In this document: positions 43,501 through 50,876 of the stretch, one piece after another
Layout of the letters: each line of letters opens with the position of its first letter
Numbering within the stretch: position 1 is the stretch's first letter
NCBI GenBank assembly: GCA_041396845.1
Contig: JAWKXU010000002.1
Coordinates: forward strand, 664,920-728,919
Direction of reading: 5' to 3'
Source of the DNA: JAWKXU01 sp020446465
GTDB lineage: Bacteria > Pseudomonadota > Alphaproteobacteria > Sphingomonadales > Sphingomonadaceae
Length of the DNA: 64,000 nt
The notes under the pieces: generated by a model
Told to the model about the DNA's origin: nothing
The model's database searches: none
What the model saw: only the letters and a program-made list of their open reading frames with translations
Program-made: the position numbers and the translations under genes

Positions 43501-43690
43501 GGCTTTCGACCTCCTCCGGGGTCATGCCCGGTGCCTTCAGGATCATCTTCACCTGTGTGCTGGAAATATCCGGGAAGGCGTCGATCGGCAGGTTGGCAAA
43601 AGACCATCCGCCAATACCGGCAAGGATTACGGCCAGCCCCAGCACCGCGAGGCGCATGGATAATGCCTTCTCGACAAGTTTGCGAAGCAC
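40574..43690 (-). CDS. czcA: Heavy-metal efflux RND permease, CzcA family
   Basis: 1038 residues, 12 membrane helices with two large periplasmic loops (about 35-340 and 560-865). Features: N-terminal LRLAVLGLAVILAG, helix 4 AIAVGILVDGAVVVVENVVERL with the proton-relay acidic residues, but without the first Asp of the DFG-x3-DG motif of true Co/Zn/Cd pumps. The DFPDI segment after helix 1 (DAFPDISSTQVKM) is typical of heavy-metal RND proteins. It exports metal ions from periplasm or cytoplasm in exchange for protons. Given the altered helix-4 motif, the ion is uncertain. Confidence 0.92.
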   Translation of the reverse strand: MLRKLVEKALSMRLAVLGLAVILAGIGGWSFANLPIDAFPDISSTQVKMILKAPGMTPEEVESRVITPVEMEMLGIPNQTVLRSVAKYSIADITIDFTDGTDIYWARQQVAERLASVMGDLPDTVEGGMAPISTPLSEMFMFTLEGPQSLAEKRRVLDWTIRPALRTVPGVADVNSLGGYAETFEVSPNNAALASAGLSTADLSAAIAAGNRNDGAGRLVSGEEALIVRSTGAIRSLEDLANVVVKSGNGTVVRVGDVASVRIGSLTRLGAVTKNGKGEAVEGLVIGLKGADAAKIVNGVKARLDELQPSLPAGMKVSVFYDRSDLISRAVGTVEDALLEATVLVVILLLLFLGDVRASVIVALALPMAVLLTFIFMRSIGLTANLMSLGGLAIAVGILVDGAVVVVENVVERLSDRQHAKSGKLHNVFIATAEVAKPVASGLAIIALVFLPLLTLQGLEGKLFSPVALTIVLALAGALVLSLTLVPVLAFYLLKIKPEADGSHHEPWLMRQINPRYARLLDGAFLCKKLVYGIAGTALAITAVAYSLTGKTFMPTMDEGAVIVQLTKLPSISIEHSLEGDLKVQRALLEQVPEVEEVIARVGSDELGLDPMSPNETDSFLVLKPREEWRVRDKEWLLGEIRKVLAQFPGIEPAYTQPIEMRTSEMLSGARGDLAIKLFGPDLDELSRLAGEIQTQLEAVKGTSEAMTVANDTVNYLQVDIDRVAAGRVGMPINDLQDDMRAQVEGTRAGVVADGVRRIPIVIRADGANNKTAQAFADNLYHSPSGQLVRASDVATVTQAEGPVKLEHENGSRYAMVQAFVTGRDLVGYVDEVKARIGNNVDLPQGYRLEWGGQFENQQRASARLLTVLPISILIIFGILYVTLGSVRASLLILLNIPFAMVGGMIMLALSGEYLSVPASVGFIALLGIAVLNGLVMVSYFRQLREEGVPLHEAVRQGAKRRLRPVLMTASIAAFGLVPLLFATGPGSEIQKPLAIVVIGGLVSATLLTLVLLPILYERFGENAREREAGDREEAAHA

Positions 43691-43697
43691 AGTGCGC

Positions 43698-44792
43698 CTA
43701 CTCCGCGTTCATGGCTTTGAGTTCGGCAATGCTGGTTGTCGCCACCGTCTCGCCCGCATTCAGCCCTTCGGAAATGACGGCACGCTCCGCTGTTTGCGCG
43801 GCGACTTCCACTTTTCGGGGTTTGTAGGTTTTGCCGGTTCTTACGAACACATGGTCCGTGCCGTCGATTTTTGTCACCGCACTGGCTGGCACGGTCACGC
43901 CTTTCGTGTTTACGCCGGGCTGTGCGGAAATCGTTACGCTGACATTCCTGCCTGCGACAAAACCCGGAGCATTGCCGATCGAGGCCTTGGCCATGACCGA
44001 TCGGGTCGCCGGGTCTATGGACGGAGCCACGGAAAGGATTTGCCCGCCTACCTTGGCCGGATCGCCGCCCGCGACCGGCACCGAAATATCCACCACCATG
44101 CCCGGCCGCACCTTTGCAGAAAGCCGTTCCGGCAGTTGCAGATCAACCAGATAGGAACGGGTATTCTCGATCACGAAAGGTGCCGTCATCCCGTCCACCG
44201 GGCCGCCAGTATCAATGGCCACATGCGAAATGCGACCGCCGATGGGCGCGCGCAGTGTCATCGTGCCATCCGAACCGGCCCCCGCCAATGACACAAGCCG
44301 TTGACTTTCCGTTACAGAGGCGCGCGCCTGCTGTGCCGCTGCGCGCGCTTCGTCGACACGCGCCTGTGCGATAATGCCTTCGCTGGCCAATTGTTCCAGC
44401 CTGCGCGCGCGGGAATCGGCATTATCCAGTTCGGCGCGGGAGCGGGCGAGATCGCCGCGGAATTGCACCGGTTCGGCAGCGCGGACCAGAGCGAGCGCCT
44501 GCCCTTTCCGAACCGCCTGCCCTTCGATTACGTAAACCCGCACGGCAACGCCCGGAAATGGCGATGTCACAGCCACACGAGCCTGTGGAGGCAAGGTGAT
44601 CTGCCCTGGCACGGTTCCCACCGGGATGCTGTCCGCCACTTCGGCCTTTGCCGTGGCAATTTCCAGCTTTGCCAGCGGGTCGTCCGTTTTTGCGGATGGT
44701 GTGGCGGCGCTATCTTCAGGGCCACCAGAGCAGCCAGTCATGATCGGAATAACCACCAGCGTGGCACAGGCAAGATGACGCATGAATCGCAT
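43698..44792 (-). CDS. CzcB-type periplasmic adaptor lipoprotein
   Basis: About 364 residues from ATG 44792 (44783 is equally good). A lipoprotein signal ends in MTGC. The lipoyl/barrel-sandwich halves (VTSPFPGVAVRVYVIEGQAV and MTLRAPIGGRISHVAIDTGG) flank a helical hairpin (about 120-185). It couples the permease with the outer membrane channel. First gene of the pump operon; the permease begins eight bases after its stop. The intergenic region toward the response regulator has a long palindrome. Confidence 0.9.
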   Translation of the reverse strand: MRFMRHLACATLVVIPIMTGCSGGPEDSAATPSAKTDDPLAKLEIATAKAEVADSIPVGTVPGQITLPPQARVAVTSPFPGVAVRVYVIEGQAVRKGQALALVRAAEPVQFRGDLARSRAELDNADSRARRLEQLASEGIIAQARVDEARAAAQQARASVTESQRLVSLAGAGSDGTMTLRAPIGGRISHVAIDTGGPVDGMTAPFVIENTRSYLVDLQLPERLSAKVRPGMVVDISVPVAGGDPAKVGGQILSVAPSIDPATRSVMAKASIGNAPGFVAGRNVSVTISAQPGVNTKGVTVPASAVTKIDGTDHVFVRTGKTYKPRKVEVAAQTAERAVISEGLNAGETVATTSIAELKAMNAE

Positions 44793-44812
44793 ATTCAGGG
44801 CGCATACCACGC

Positions 44813-44857
44813 AAAGCTGACAGCAACTTGTCAATTTGCCAGCTTGTTGTCAGCTTT
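44813..44857. promoter_or_regulatory. Long palindrome between pump and two-component genes
   Basis: AAAGCTGACAGCAACTTG (44813-44830) is followed after nine bases by its imperfect reverse complement CAGCTTGTTGTCAGCTTT (44840-44857); 14 of 18 positions pair. Set between the divergent adaptor and response regulator genes, it is the obvious binding site for the OmpR-type regulator encoded to the right. Confidence 0.6.
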
Positions 44858-44904
44858 CTGCGTATAGTGGGACTGACCCATATGGCTGTTGGAGCATCCA
44901 TCCC

Positions 44905-45561
44905 TTGCGATTGCTGTTGGTTGAAGACGATGTGGAACTTGGCCCGCGCCTTGCGGGGCGGCTGCGTTCGGCTGGGTTCGCGGTCGATCTGGCGCGTTCG
45001 AAAGATGAGGCCGAAAACTGGCCTGACCTTGACAAGATGAGCGCCATCATTCTTGACCTGAGGCTACCCGATGGCGATGGCCTGGACGTGCTGTGCGATT
45101 GGCGGAAATCAGGTGTGAAAACGCCCGTGATTATCCTGACTGCGCACGGTAGCTGGCAGGAAAAGGTGGAAGGCCTCAACACCGGAGCAGACGATTTCGT
45201 TGTTAAACCCGTGCGCTTCGAAGAATTGCTTGCGCGCCTTAATGCGCAGTTCCGGCGTCAGGGGAATGCACGATCAAGCAAACTGGAAGTTGGCGCACTG
45301 GTGCTCGACCCGCCCACTCGTAATGTGGAACTTGCTGGCGAGGCGCTATCGCTTAGCAAGCAGGAATTTCGCCTGTTGCTGCTTTTCATGCGCCGCGCGG
45401 GGCAGGTGCTGTCGCAAGCCGATATTCTTGAAAACCTTTACGAGCTGGAAGCCGAGCGCGAACTTAACACCGTTGAGGTTCTCGTCGGGCGGCTAAGGCG
45501 CAAGATCGGCAAGCAGCGGATCGAGACCCTGCGCGGCATGGGCTACAGGCTGGTGGCATGA
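44905..45561 (+). CDS. OmpR-family response regulator of the metal pump
   Basis: 218 residues if translation begins at TTG 44905 (LRLLLVEDDVELG), with GGAG ten bases upstream; longer frames from 44828-44836 run through the palindrome and give an N-terminus unlike the family. Receiver domain: EDD acidic pocket, phospho-Asp in IILDLRLPDGDG, lysine in DDFVVKPVRFEELLAR. The C-terminal winged helix has LSKQEFRLLLLFMRRAGQV, the recognition helix NTVEVLVGRLRRKI and GMGYRL. It is divergent from and likely activates the RND operon. It overlaps the kinase gene by four bases. Confidence 0.9.
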   Translation: MRLLLVEDDVELGPRLAGRLRSAGFAVDLARSKDEAENWPDLDKMSAIILDLRLPDGDGLDVLCDWRKSGVKTPVIILTAHGSWQEKVEGLNTGADDFVVKPVRFEELLARLNAQFRRQGNARSSKLEVGALVLDPPTRNVELAGEALSLSKQEFRLLLLFMRRAGQVLSQADILENLYELEAERELNTVEVLVGRLRRKIGKQRIETLRGMGYRLVA

Positions 45562-46928
45562 GCCTGAGCCTTTCCATTTTCCGGCCCAGCAGCCTGCGTT
45601 TGCGCTTTATGATCGCCATCACGCTGTGGGTCATGCTGGGCGTTGGCACGATCTGGTGGTCGGCCACACGCGTTTTTACCAGCCATGTCGAGGCGAGCTA
45701 CCACGAAGAGCTGGAGGTTCATGTCCATGAACTGATACGCCTGACCCGGCTCGACGATGAAGGCAACCCCACGTTGACTCGGCCGCTTTCCGATCCGCGT
45801 TATGAAGATCCGCTGTCAGGGTTCTACTGGCAGGTCTGGGGGCCGAACGGGAAAGTACTGCATTCGGCTTCGATGACACATGGTGAATTGCGGCATGACA
45901 TCGCCCATTCCACCAAAGTCCTGCACGATCTGGAGAAAGGTCCGACCGGCCCGGCGATTACCTATGGGGTTGAGACGCGCAACCCCGATGGCACGCAGGT
46001 GCATTACGTGATCGCGACCGATCAGGCGGAACTGGATCGCCTGATCGACGAGTTTACACGTGAACTGACGCTTTGGCTCGCCGTGCTTGCGCTTCTGCTG
46101 CTCGGATCAGGAGCACTGATCATCCATTTCGGGCTACAACCCCTGACACGGCTGGGTCAGGCCGTCGGCCGCCTTCGCAGCGGGGGCGCAGAGCGGCTTG
46201 AAGGTGACTACCCTGCGGAAATCGCACCTGTCGTTACCGACTTCAATGCCTATGTTGGTCAGAATACTGACATGATTACCAGGGCGCGCGTGCAAGCTGG
46301 CAATCTCGCGCATAGCCTGCGCACACCGCTGGCCGTGATCATGGACGAAGCGGATCGCCTGTCAGGAGTGAACGAAGCAAAGGAAAGCGCCGAAGTCCTG
46401 CTGGCCCAATCCGCGCTGATGCAGCAACAGATCGACTATCAACTGGCACGCGCGCGATCCACCGCAGGTGTTCGTATTCCGGGCAAGATGGCTGAACTTC
46501 CCGAACTGGTCGTCCCGATCCTGAGCGCGATGCGGCGATTGCATCCCGATGTGGCGTTCAAGCTGAACCCCGGTGGAATCCACAGGATCAGCGTGCCAGT
46601 CGACCCGGTGGATTTATCCGAACTCCTGTCTATCCTGATCGATAATGCAGGCAAATTCGCAAGCGGTCAGGTGACGGTAACCTGCCATCACGACCCGGCC
46701 GGAATGACAACAATTACCGTGTCAGACGATGGCCCCGGCATGAAGGAACACGAGATTACGAAAGCGTTCGACATCGGTTCGCGCTTCGACCCTGCCAAAC
46801 CCGGCAGCGGTCTGGGGCTGGCAATTGGCAAGGATATTGCCGAAGCTGCCGGAATTTCCTTGAAGTTGCGCAATACCGTTACCGGATTTGAAGCAGTGTT
46901 GAGCCTGCCAAATAAAACAGGTTCATGA
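45558..46928 (+). CDS. Sensor histidine kinase of the metal pump
   Basis: 456 residues, PhoQ/QseC-like layout. Membrane helices at about 15-40 and 165-192 bracket a periplasmic sensor of about 125 residues. The dimerisation helix carries the phospho-His in AHSLRTPLAVIMDEAD; the ATPase domain has NAGKFA (N-box), DDGPGM and GSGLGLAI. The periplasmic domain contains several His and Asp residues that could bind metal ions (e.g. HVHEL, HSTKVLHD). Coupled to the regulator by an ATGA overlap. Confidence 0.9.
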   Translation: MSLSLSIFRPSSLRLRFMIAITLWVMLGVGTIWWSATRVFTSHVEASYHEELEVHVHELIRLTRLDDEGNPTLTRPLSDPRYEDPLSGFYWQVWGPNGKVLHSASMTHGELRHDIAHSTKVLHDLEKGPTGPAITYGVETRNPDGTQVHYVIATDQAELDRLIDEFTRELTLWLAVLALLLLGSGALIIHFGLQPLTRLGQAVGRLRSGGAERLEGDYPAEIAPVVTDFNAYVGQNTDMITRARVQAGNLAHSLRTPLAVIMDEADRLSGVNEAKESAEVLLAQSALMQQQIDYQLARARSTAGVRIPGKMAELPELVVPILSAMRRLHPDVAFKLNPGGIHRISVPVDPVDLSELLSILIDNAGKFASGQVTVTCHHDPAGMTTITVSDDGPGMKEHEITKAFDIGSRFDPAKPGSGLGLAIGKDIAEAAGISLKLRNTVTGFEAVLSLPNKTGS

Positions 46929-47101
46929 CGACTCGTTCGAGACTTCAACCAGCTACGGGATGCGTACATGAGAGGGAAGGCTCCTTCTCAGGCAGGTGAT
47001 TTCAAATAAAGCGTGAAGCTGCTGCGATGGATGTGGCAAACGACAACTTTCCTCGCGTTATTTTGCCGATTCCTGACCGACCCTTTTGTCCCCCATTGCC
47101 C

Positions 47102-47395
47102 TCATTCCCGGCGTTGATTTACGGCAGAGCGGTGCCTGAGCGGCGCTTGCGATGATGGCGCGGGCGAGCGCCTGGGCGATTCCGGCATTTTCTTGCCCCC
47201 CGCCACACCAACCCATGTCTCCAGCCATGCAAGATAGTCATGGCGTGCCAGCACGAGAAAGCCCTTGCCCGCGCGGGTGACGGTGATGAGGTCATGGTCC
47301 GAACGCCGGGTGATCGCAGCAGACTTGCGGCGGATGTGGGCGATATCGATCCGCACCCGGCGCCGGGGATAGCGCGCTCTATGCAACTTCAGCAC
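47102..47395 (-). CDS. Small protein with weak Phd/YefM resemblance
   Basis: 97 residues. The middle part (ITVTRAGKGFLVLARHDYLAWLETW) resembles the strand-turn-helix of Phd/YefM antitoxins, in which a GKPVAVLVS-like strand is followed by a tyrosine helix; the usual N-terminal helix is replaced by an Arg-rich stretch (RARYPRRRVRID). The tail is Pro/Arg/Ser-rich and disordered. It overlaps the ParA-like gene by 17 bases, which supports it being a real third gene of that operon. No toxin partner is visible next to it. Confidence 0.45.
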   Translation of the reverse strand: MLKLHRARYPRRRVRIDIAHIRRKSAAITRRSDHDLITVTRAGKGFLVLARHDYLAWLETWVGVAGGKKMPESPRRSPAPSSQAPLRHRSAVNQRRE

Positions 47396-48596
47396 GGGTC
47401 TGCTCGATCAGCTCTGCCACCCAGTCCTCATGCCATTCGCCCCGATCGCTCTCGATGCTGATCCGGGGACGGGCACTGCAGGACAACTGGTTCCAGTATT
47501 TCTCTTTCCATACCTCCACCGGCGAGCCCGGCTTCAGGCGCGGGAAGTAATGCACGGTATCCGATATGCCGGTGACGATCTCCATCAGCCGGTCATCGCG
47601 CCAGGAGACATCGATATGACAGGTGTCAAAATACTGGCTGGCTTTGGCAAGGTGAGCACAGATGTTCGCCATCGGACCGGCCCCGTCCCACGAGGATACC
47701 TTTTGCCACTCCTCTTTTTCCAGCCGTGGCAGGCTGACCACCATGTGGGGATGCGGGTCTGTCATGTTCCAGTCCCTGGCGGTCGGGGGATCGAACAGCG
47801 TGCCCAACATGCCAGTGGGTTTGAAACCAAGGGTGGTGAGCCGGTCCATCAGCAGCGTGTCTGCCGGGCAGGTGTCGATAACCAGCACCCGCTGGCCCTC
47901 GGCCTTGTCGGCAAGCGCCTGCTCGATCGTGAACATGGTCTTGCCGGTGCCGCCATCGAGCGATTGCATGGATGAAATGTGCATGGTGTTTCTTCTCTGG
48001 TGCTGTGCCGGTTGGGGGGTGATGCGACCGGGCCTGAATGCCTCAAAACCTGTAATCAGATTGGCATAGGTGGGGTGGATGCCGGCTGTCTGCATTGTGA
48101 GGTAGTACATACGGATCATGATGTGCTCGTCTGGCCGCCCGGCAGGGTCTTCGATCACCCATTGATCGTGGTCCCGCGTGATGATCGCCGCGCCGCTTGC
48201 GTGCATCTGCGAGAGCGCAGGGAGAGCCAGTCCCCAGGCTGACACAAGCAAGGCCTCCGGTTCAGGCACCTGCCCGAGCCTGGCCGCACAGTTGATGAGC
48301 AGCTGCGACGTCTTCTGCATCGGGTAGCGAACAAGCGCTTCCCAAACGCCGATCATCCAGTTCGTCATGGTGGGTGCGCATCCAGCCTGCCCGGCCTCAT
48401 CCGGCATGAAGCGGGGAACCAGCGCGGCACTGAGTGAGATCAGATCATCGCCGATGGCGACCAGCAATTGCGCCGGATCAGCGCGGGCAAAGGCATCACA
48501 TGCGAGAGCATGCTGGGCCAGATCCGATTTGCTTTCGGATTTCTCCAGCTGTGCCATGCGCTGTTTCAGCGCTTTCTTCCATGTCAGCGCTCGCAT
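47379..48596 (-). CDS. ParA-like P-loop ATPase with unknown N-terminal domain
   Basis: 405 residues. Residues 1-200 are helical, without a family I recognise (several Trp and Met; DDLISLSAALVPRFMP). From M205 the sequence is that of a ParA/MinD-like ATPase: P-loop DGGTGKT (214-220), then VLVIDTCPADTLLMDRL as the switch I/A-like strand. The signature lysine of the deviant Walker A (normally KGGxGKT) is Asp here. ATG 205 (position 47984) follows AGAAGAAAC and might be a second start. It overlaps its neighbours by 13 and 17 bases. The role may be partition or transfer of the mobile element. Confidence 0.6.
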   Translation of the reverse strand: MRALTWKKALKQRMAQLEKSESKSDLAQHALACDAFARADPAQLLVAIGDDLISLSAALVPRFMPDEAGQAGCAPTMTNWMIGVWEALVRYPMQKTSQLLINCAARLGQVPEPEALLVSAWGLALPALSQMHASGAAIITRDHDQWVIEDPAGRPDEHIMIRMYYLTMQTAGIHPTYANLITGFEAFRPGRITPQPAQHQRRNTMHISSMQSLDGGTGKTMFTIEQALADKAEGQRVLVIDTCPADTLLMDRLTTLGFKPTGMLGTLFDPPTARDWNMTDPHPHMVVSLPRLEKEEWQKVSSWDGAGPMANICAHLAKASQYFDTCHIDVSWRDDRLMEIVTGISDTVHYFPRLKPGSPVEVWKEKYWNQLSCSARPRISIESDRGEWHEDWVAELIEQTRAEVA

Positions 48597-49402
48597 GGAT
48601 AACGTCCCCCATCTGGCCCCAATGGCGGTTTCAGTTCATTGAGACGGAACCAGCGTGCATCGCGTGACCGGATATAGACGATCTGGACGAGATCGCCTTT
48701 GACGGTGAGGACCGGGCCGCAGTTGGTTTCAGTGCCTGCGCGGACCGAGCCGCGCCATTTCCTCAGCCGCTCCTCCTCGCGGGCGGCGGCTTGTTCTGCC
48801 CTCTGGCGCTCCTGTTCACGCGCCCGGGCACGCTGTTCCTGCTCGCGGTCCAGCACGGCCTGTGTCGCCACGATATCGGGGCTGAACAGGACAAGCGCCC
48901 AGCGCTCCCAGTCATTATCGTTCCGAACAAGCAGCATGCTCATGGCGCGATATTTGGAAGCCATGCAGATCTCGGTCGCGCCCCAGGTAAGCTTCATACG
49001 ATTGCGGGTTGCCTGTCGATAACCACCACCCTGCAACTCGAGCGTACCGCCTTTGGCCGTGCATTCGGCTCTGAAGGCTTCAAGGGCATCTACAACGATC
49101 TTTTTGGGTTTGCGGCCGTTCTTCTTGTGCCGATCATAAAAGCGGTGATCGAACACGAAGGCACGGTTCTCCCAGTAGGGGGTTTGTTCCGTGGCGGTTT
49201 CCAGCGTCCCCTTGCTCGAAACGAACTTGTAGGGAATGTCATCGGATGGCGGCAGGTCGGCCATGAAGTCGCGAATGACAGGGGCTGTATGCTGCGGCGG
49301 CGCATCTTCTGCGGCCTTCGCTGCCGCGCCGAGGGTGACGCTGCCGACCACACCGAGCAGCGCCAGGGTCATACATGATAGAAATGCAGTTCGTCGGGCC
49401 AA
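48584..49402 (-). CDS. Secreted/periplasmic protein of unknown function
   Basis: 272 residues if it begins at TTG 49402, where AGGAGG lies eight bases upstream. This gives a textbook signal peptide: MARRTAFLSCMTLALLG, cleavage near AAKAAED. Without this TTG the only ATG lies inside the hydrophobic core. The mature part has a mixed region to about residue 165, then a strongly charged coiled coil (REQEQRARAREQERQRAEQ, about 185-215), and a C-terminal domain ending with RSRDARWFRLNELKPP. I do not recognise the family. Translation is probably controlled by the RNA structure directly upstream. Confidence 0.65.
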   Translation of the reverse strand: MARRTAFLSCMTLALLGVVGSVTLGAAAKAAEDAPPQHTAPVIRDFMADLPPSDDIPYKFVSSKGTLETATEQTPYWENRAFVFDHRFYDRHKKNGRKPKKIVVDALEAFRAECTAKGGTLELQGGGYRQATRNRMKLTWGATEICMASKYRAMSMLLVRNDNDWERWALVLFSPDIVATQAVLDREQEQRARAREQERQRAEQAAAREEERLRKWRGSVRAGTETNCGPVLTVKGDLVQIVYIRSRDARWFRLNELKPPLGPDGGRYPCER

Positions 49403-49570
49403 TATCCTCGCCTCCTCAATAGATTGGAGGCGGACCCAAGCCGGGTGTTCGTAACCTTGGCTTCCGCAAAGGCGCTGCCGCCTTTGGGCAGAACCTTGGA
49501 CATACGCGACAGCCACCCGGCCAGATGGAAAATCTGACCGGCCGGAAGCACTGAGGTTACGACGCCTCAC
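49403..49570 (-). ncRNA. Branched leader RNA with sequestered Shine-Dalgarno (riboswitch-like)
   Basis: Read on the minus strand, 49570 to 49403. Outer stem GAGGCG (49568-49563) with CGCCTC (49432-49427). Next CGTAACCT with AGGTTACG (8 bp, 49561-49554/49457-49450), continued after a small internal loop by GCTTCCG with CGGAAGC. Inside are two hairpins: CCGG-x-CAGAT/ATCTG-x-CCGG and CAAAGGCG-GCAG-CGCCTTTG. A small hairpin ACCC/GGGT follows. Finally CGCCTCC (49432-49426) can pair with GGAGGCG (49415-49409), which contains the AGGAGG ribosome site of the TTG-started gene. The outer stem and this last hairpin compete for the same CGCCTC, the usual logic of a translational riboswitch. Ligand and family unknown. 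Confidence 0.6.
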
Positions 49571-49670
49571 CTGCGGGACTGACCGACAGGCGCAATTTTG
49601 TTAGCCCAAAACAGGATACAGGTGAAGGAAATTATTGCCGCGTGGGTGATGTACAAGTAGCTGGAATCGA

Positions 49671-50876
49671 TCAGTTTGATGGCGGTGCCTGCTCAATCAA
49701 CCGGGCCGCCTTCAGATCGTAGGCGTAATCGGTGATCGAGCCGTCCCGGATCTTTTCCACCGCTTCATCAATGACGAACAGTGGCACAAGGAACCATTCG
49801 CGCGGGGTGACGGCGTGGCCGAAACGGTCCTGAATGGCGATATCCAGCCTGGCTGTCCCGAAGAGCCGGTGGATGAGCTTTTCCAGCCTGCTTCGGTTGA
49901 TATTGAACAGCTCGTAAGTCGCGACCACCTCGACATCGGCCATCAGGAATGTCGGGTCCAGCTTTGCATTGGCGATGCGCTTGTCAACGTCGCCGCCTGT
50001 CACGCCGATCTTGTGCAATACGTCGCGATGCCGGGCAATGCGCGGATCATCGGACTTGCTGCGCAGAACATAGATCGTGCCGCTTGCCTGATCATCGTCA
50101 CTGCTTTCGTCGGCAAACAAGGGACCGGCAGACGGTTCGGTGATGCGGCGGCCTGCCTCATCCTTGTAAAGTGCGCGCTGGAGCGAGCGGAGCAGCAGAT
50201 CGCTTTCGGTGCCGTTGGAATAGATCACGCGCAGCCGGGCATCGGTTTCGCCATTGGGCGCCTTGATCGGCTCACCCACCATGGCGACATAAGCCATCTG
50301 CCCACCCAGGATGAAAAACTGGCCCCGGGTGATATCGGCCTTGAGGAACCCGGCATCTTTCACGAAAGGGCGTGTGGTCCTGGTCCCGGCATCCAGATCA
50401 GCCTGCACAGTATCGAACAGCGGTTTGAAGCTGTCGAAATCCTCGCACCGTTCGCGATTGGCGATTTCTTCGGCGGCGCGCTTTTCACTGGCGGAGCGGA
50501 CGTGGCGCAGCTGCGTGATGTCATCGCTATCTGCCATGCCTTCCAGTTCGGCCAGCAGTTCATCATCGTCCATGTCGTCAGCGGGCGCGGGTTTTGCGGG
50601 CTGGTCGGTCGATAGCAGCCCCTGATGATCCATCGGCATCAGCAGTTCATGATATTCCGTCAGGGCGCGCAGACGGTCGAGCCGCACGGCATAGAGTCGC
50701 TCGAAAATATCGCGCTCCTCACCATGCAGCGGGGCGCGGCCATGCTGCTGGGCAAAGCGCTGGATATCTTCAAAACCGGCGATGACGCGTTCCTCTTTGG
50801 CGGAACGCTGCACCTTCTTTTCCGGCGGCGCGAAATCGGCCAGTTCACCGGCGAGTTCGTCCAGATCAGCCGTCAT
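49671..50876 (-). CDS. GIY-YIG nuclease family protein
   Basis: 401 residues from ATG 50876, which overlaps the helicase gene by 11 bases. The N-terminal two thirds are helical with an acidic patch (DDMDDDELLAELEGMAD, 101-118). The C-terminal catalytic domain (about 265-375) is GIY-YIG of the T5orf172/MUG113 kind: GTIYVLRS (266-273), HKIGVTGG (288-295), the catalytic Arg in KRIANAK (R300) and Glu in RLEKLIHRLF (E332), followed by the TPREWF motif. Metal-dependent DNA cleavage is the known activity. Coupling to the helicase suggests a joint machine. Confidence 0.85.
   Translation of the reverse strand: MTADLDELAGELADFAPPEKKVQRSAKEERVIAGFEDIQRFAQQHGRAPLHGEERDIFERLYAVRLDRLRALTEYHELLMPMDHQGLLSTDQPAKPAPADDMDDDELLAELEGMADSDDITQLRHVRSASEKRAAEEIANRERCEDFDSFKPLFDTVQADLDAGTRTTRPFVKDAGFLKADITRGQFFILGGQMAYVAMVGEPIKAPNGETDARLRVIYSNGTESDLLLRSLQRALYKDEAGRRITEPSAGPLFADESSDDDQASGTIYVLRSKSDDPRIARHRDVLHKIGVTGGDVDKRIANAKLDPTFLMADVEVVATYELFNINRSRLEKLIHRLFGTARLDIAIQDRFGHAVTPREWFLVPLFVIDEAVEKIRDGSITDYAYDLKAARLIEQAPPSN

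Noticed and set aside
49403..49570. Cobalamin riboswitch
   Set aside because: The structure is riboswitch-like, but the GCCACTG B12 box and the usual kissing-loop layout are absent, and the downstream gene is not a B12 gene.
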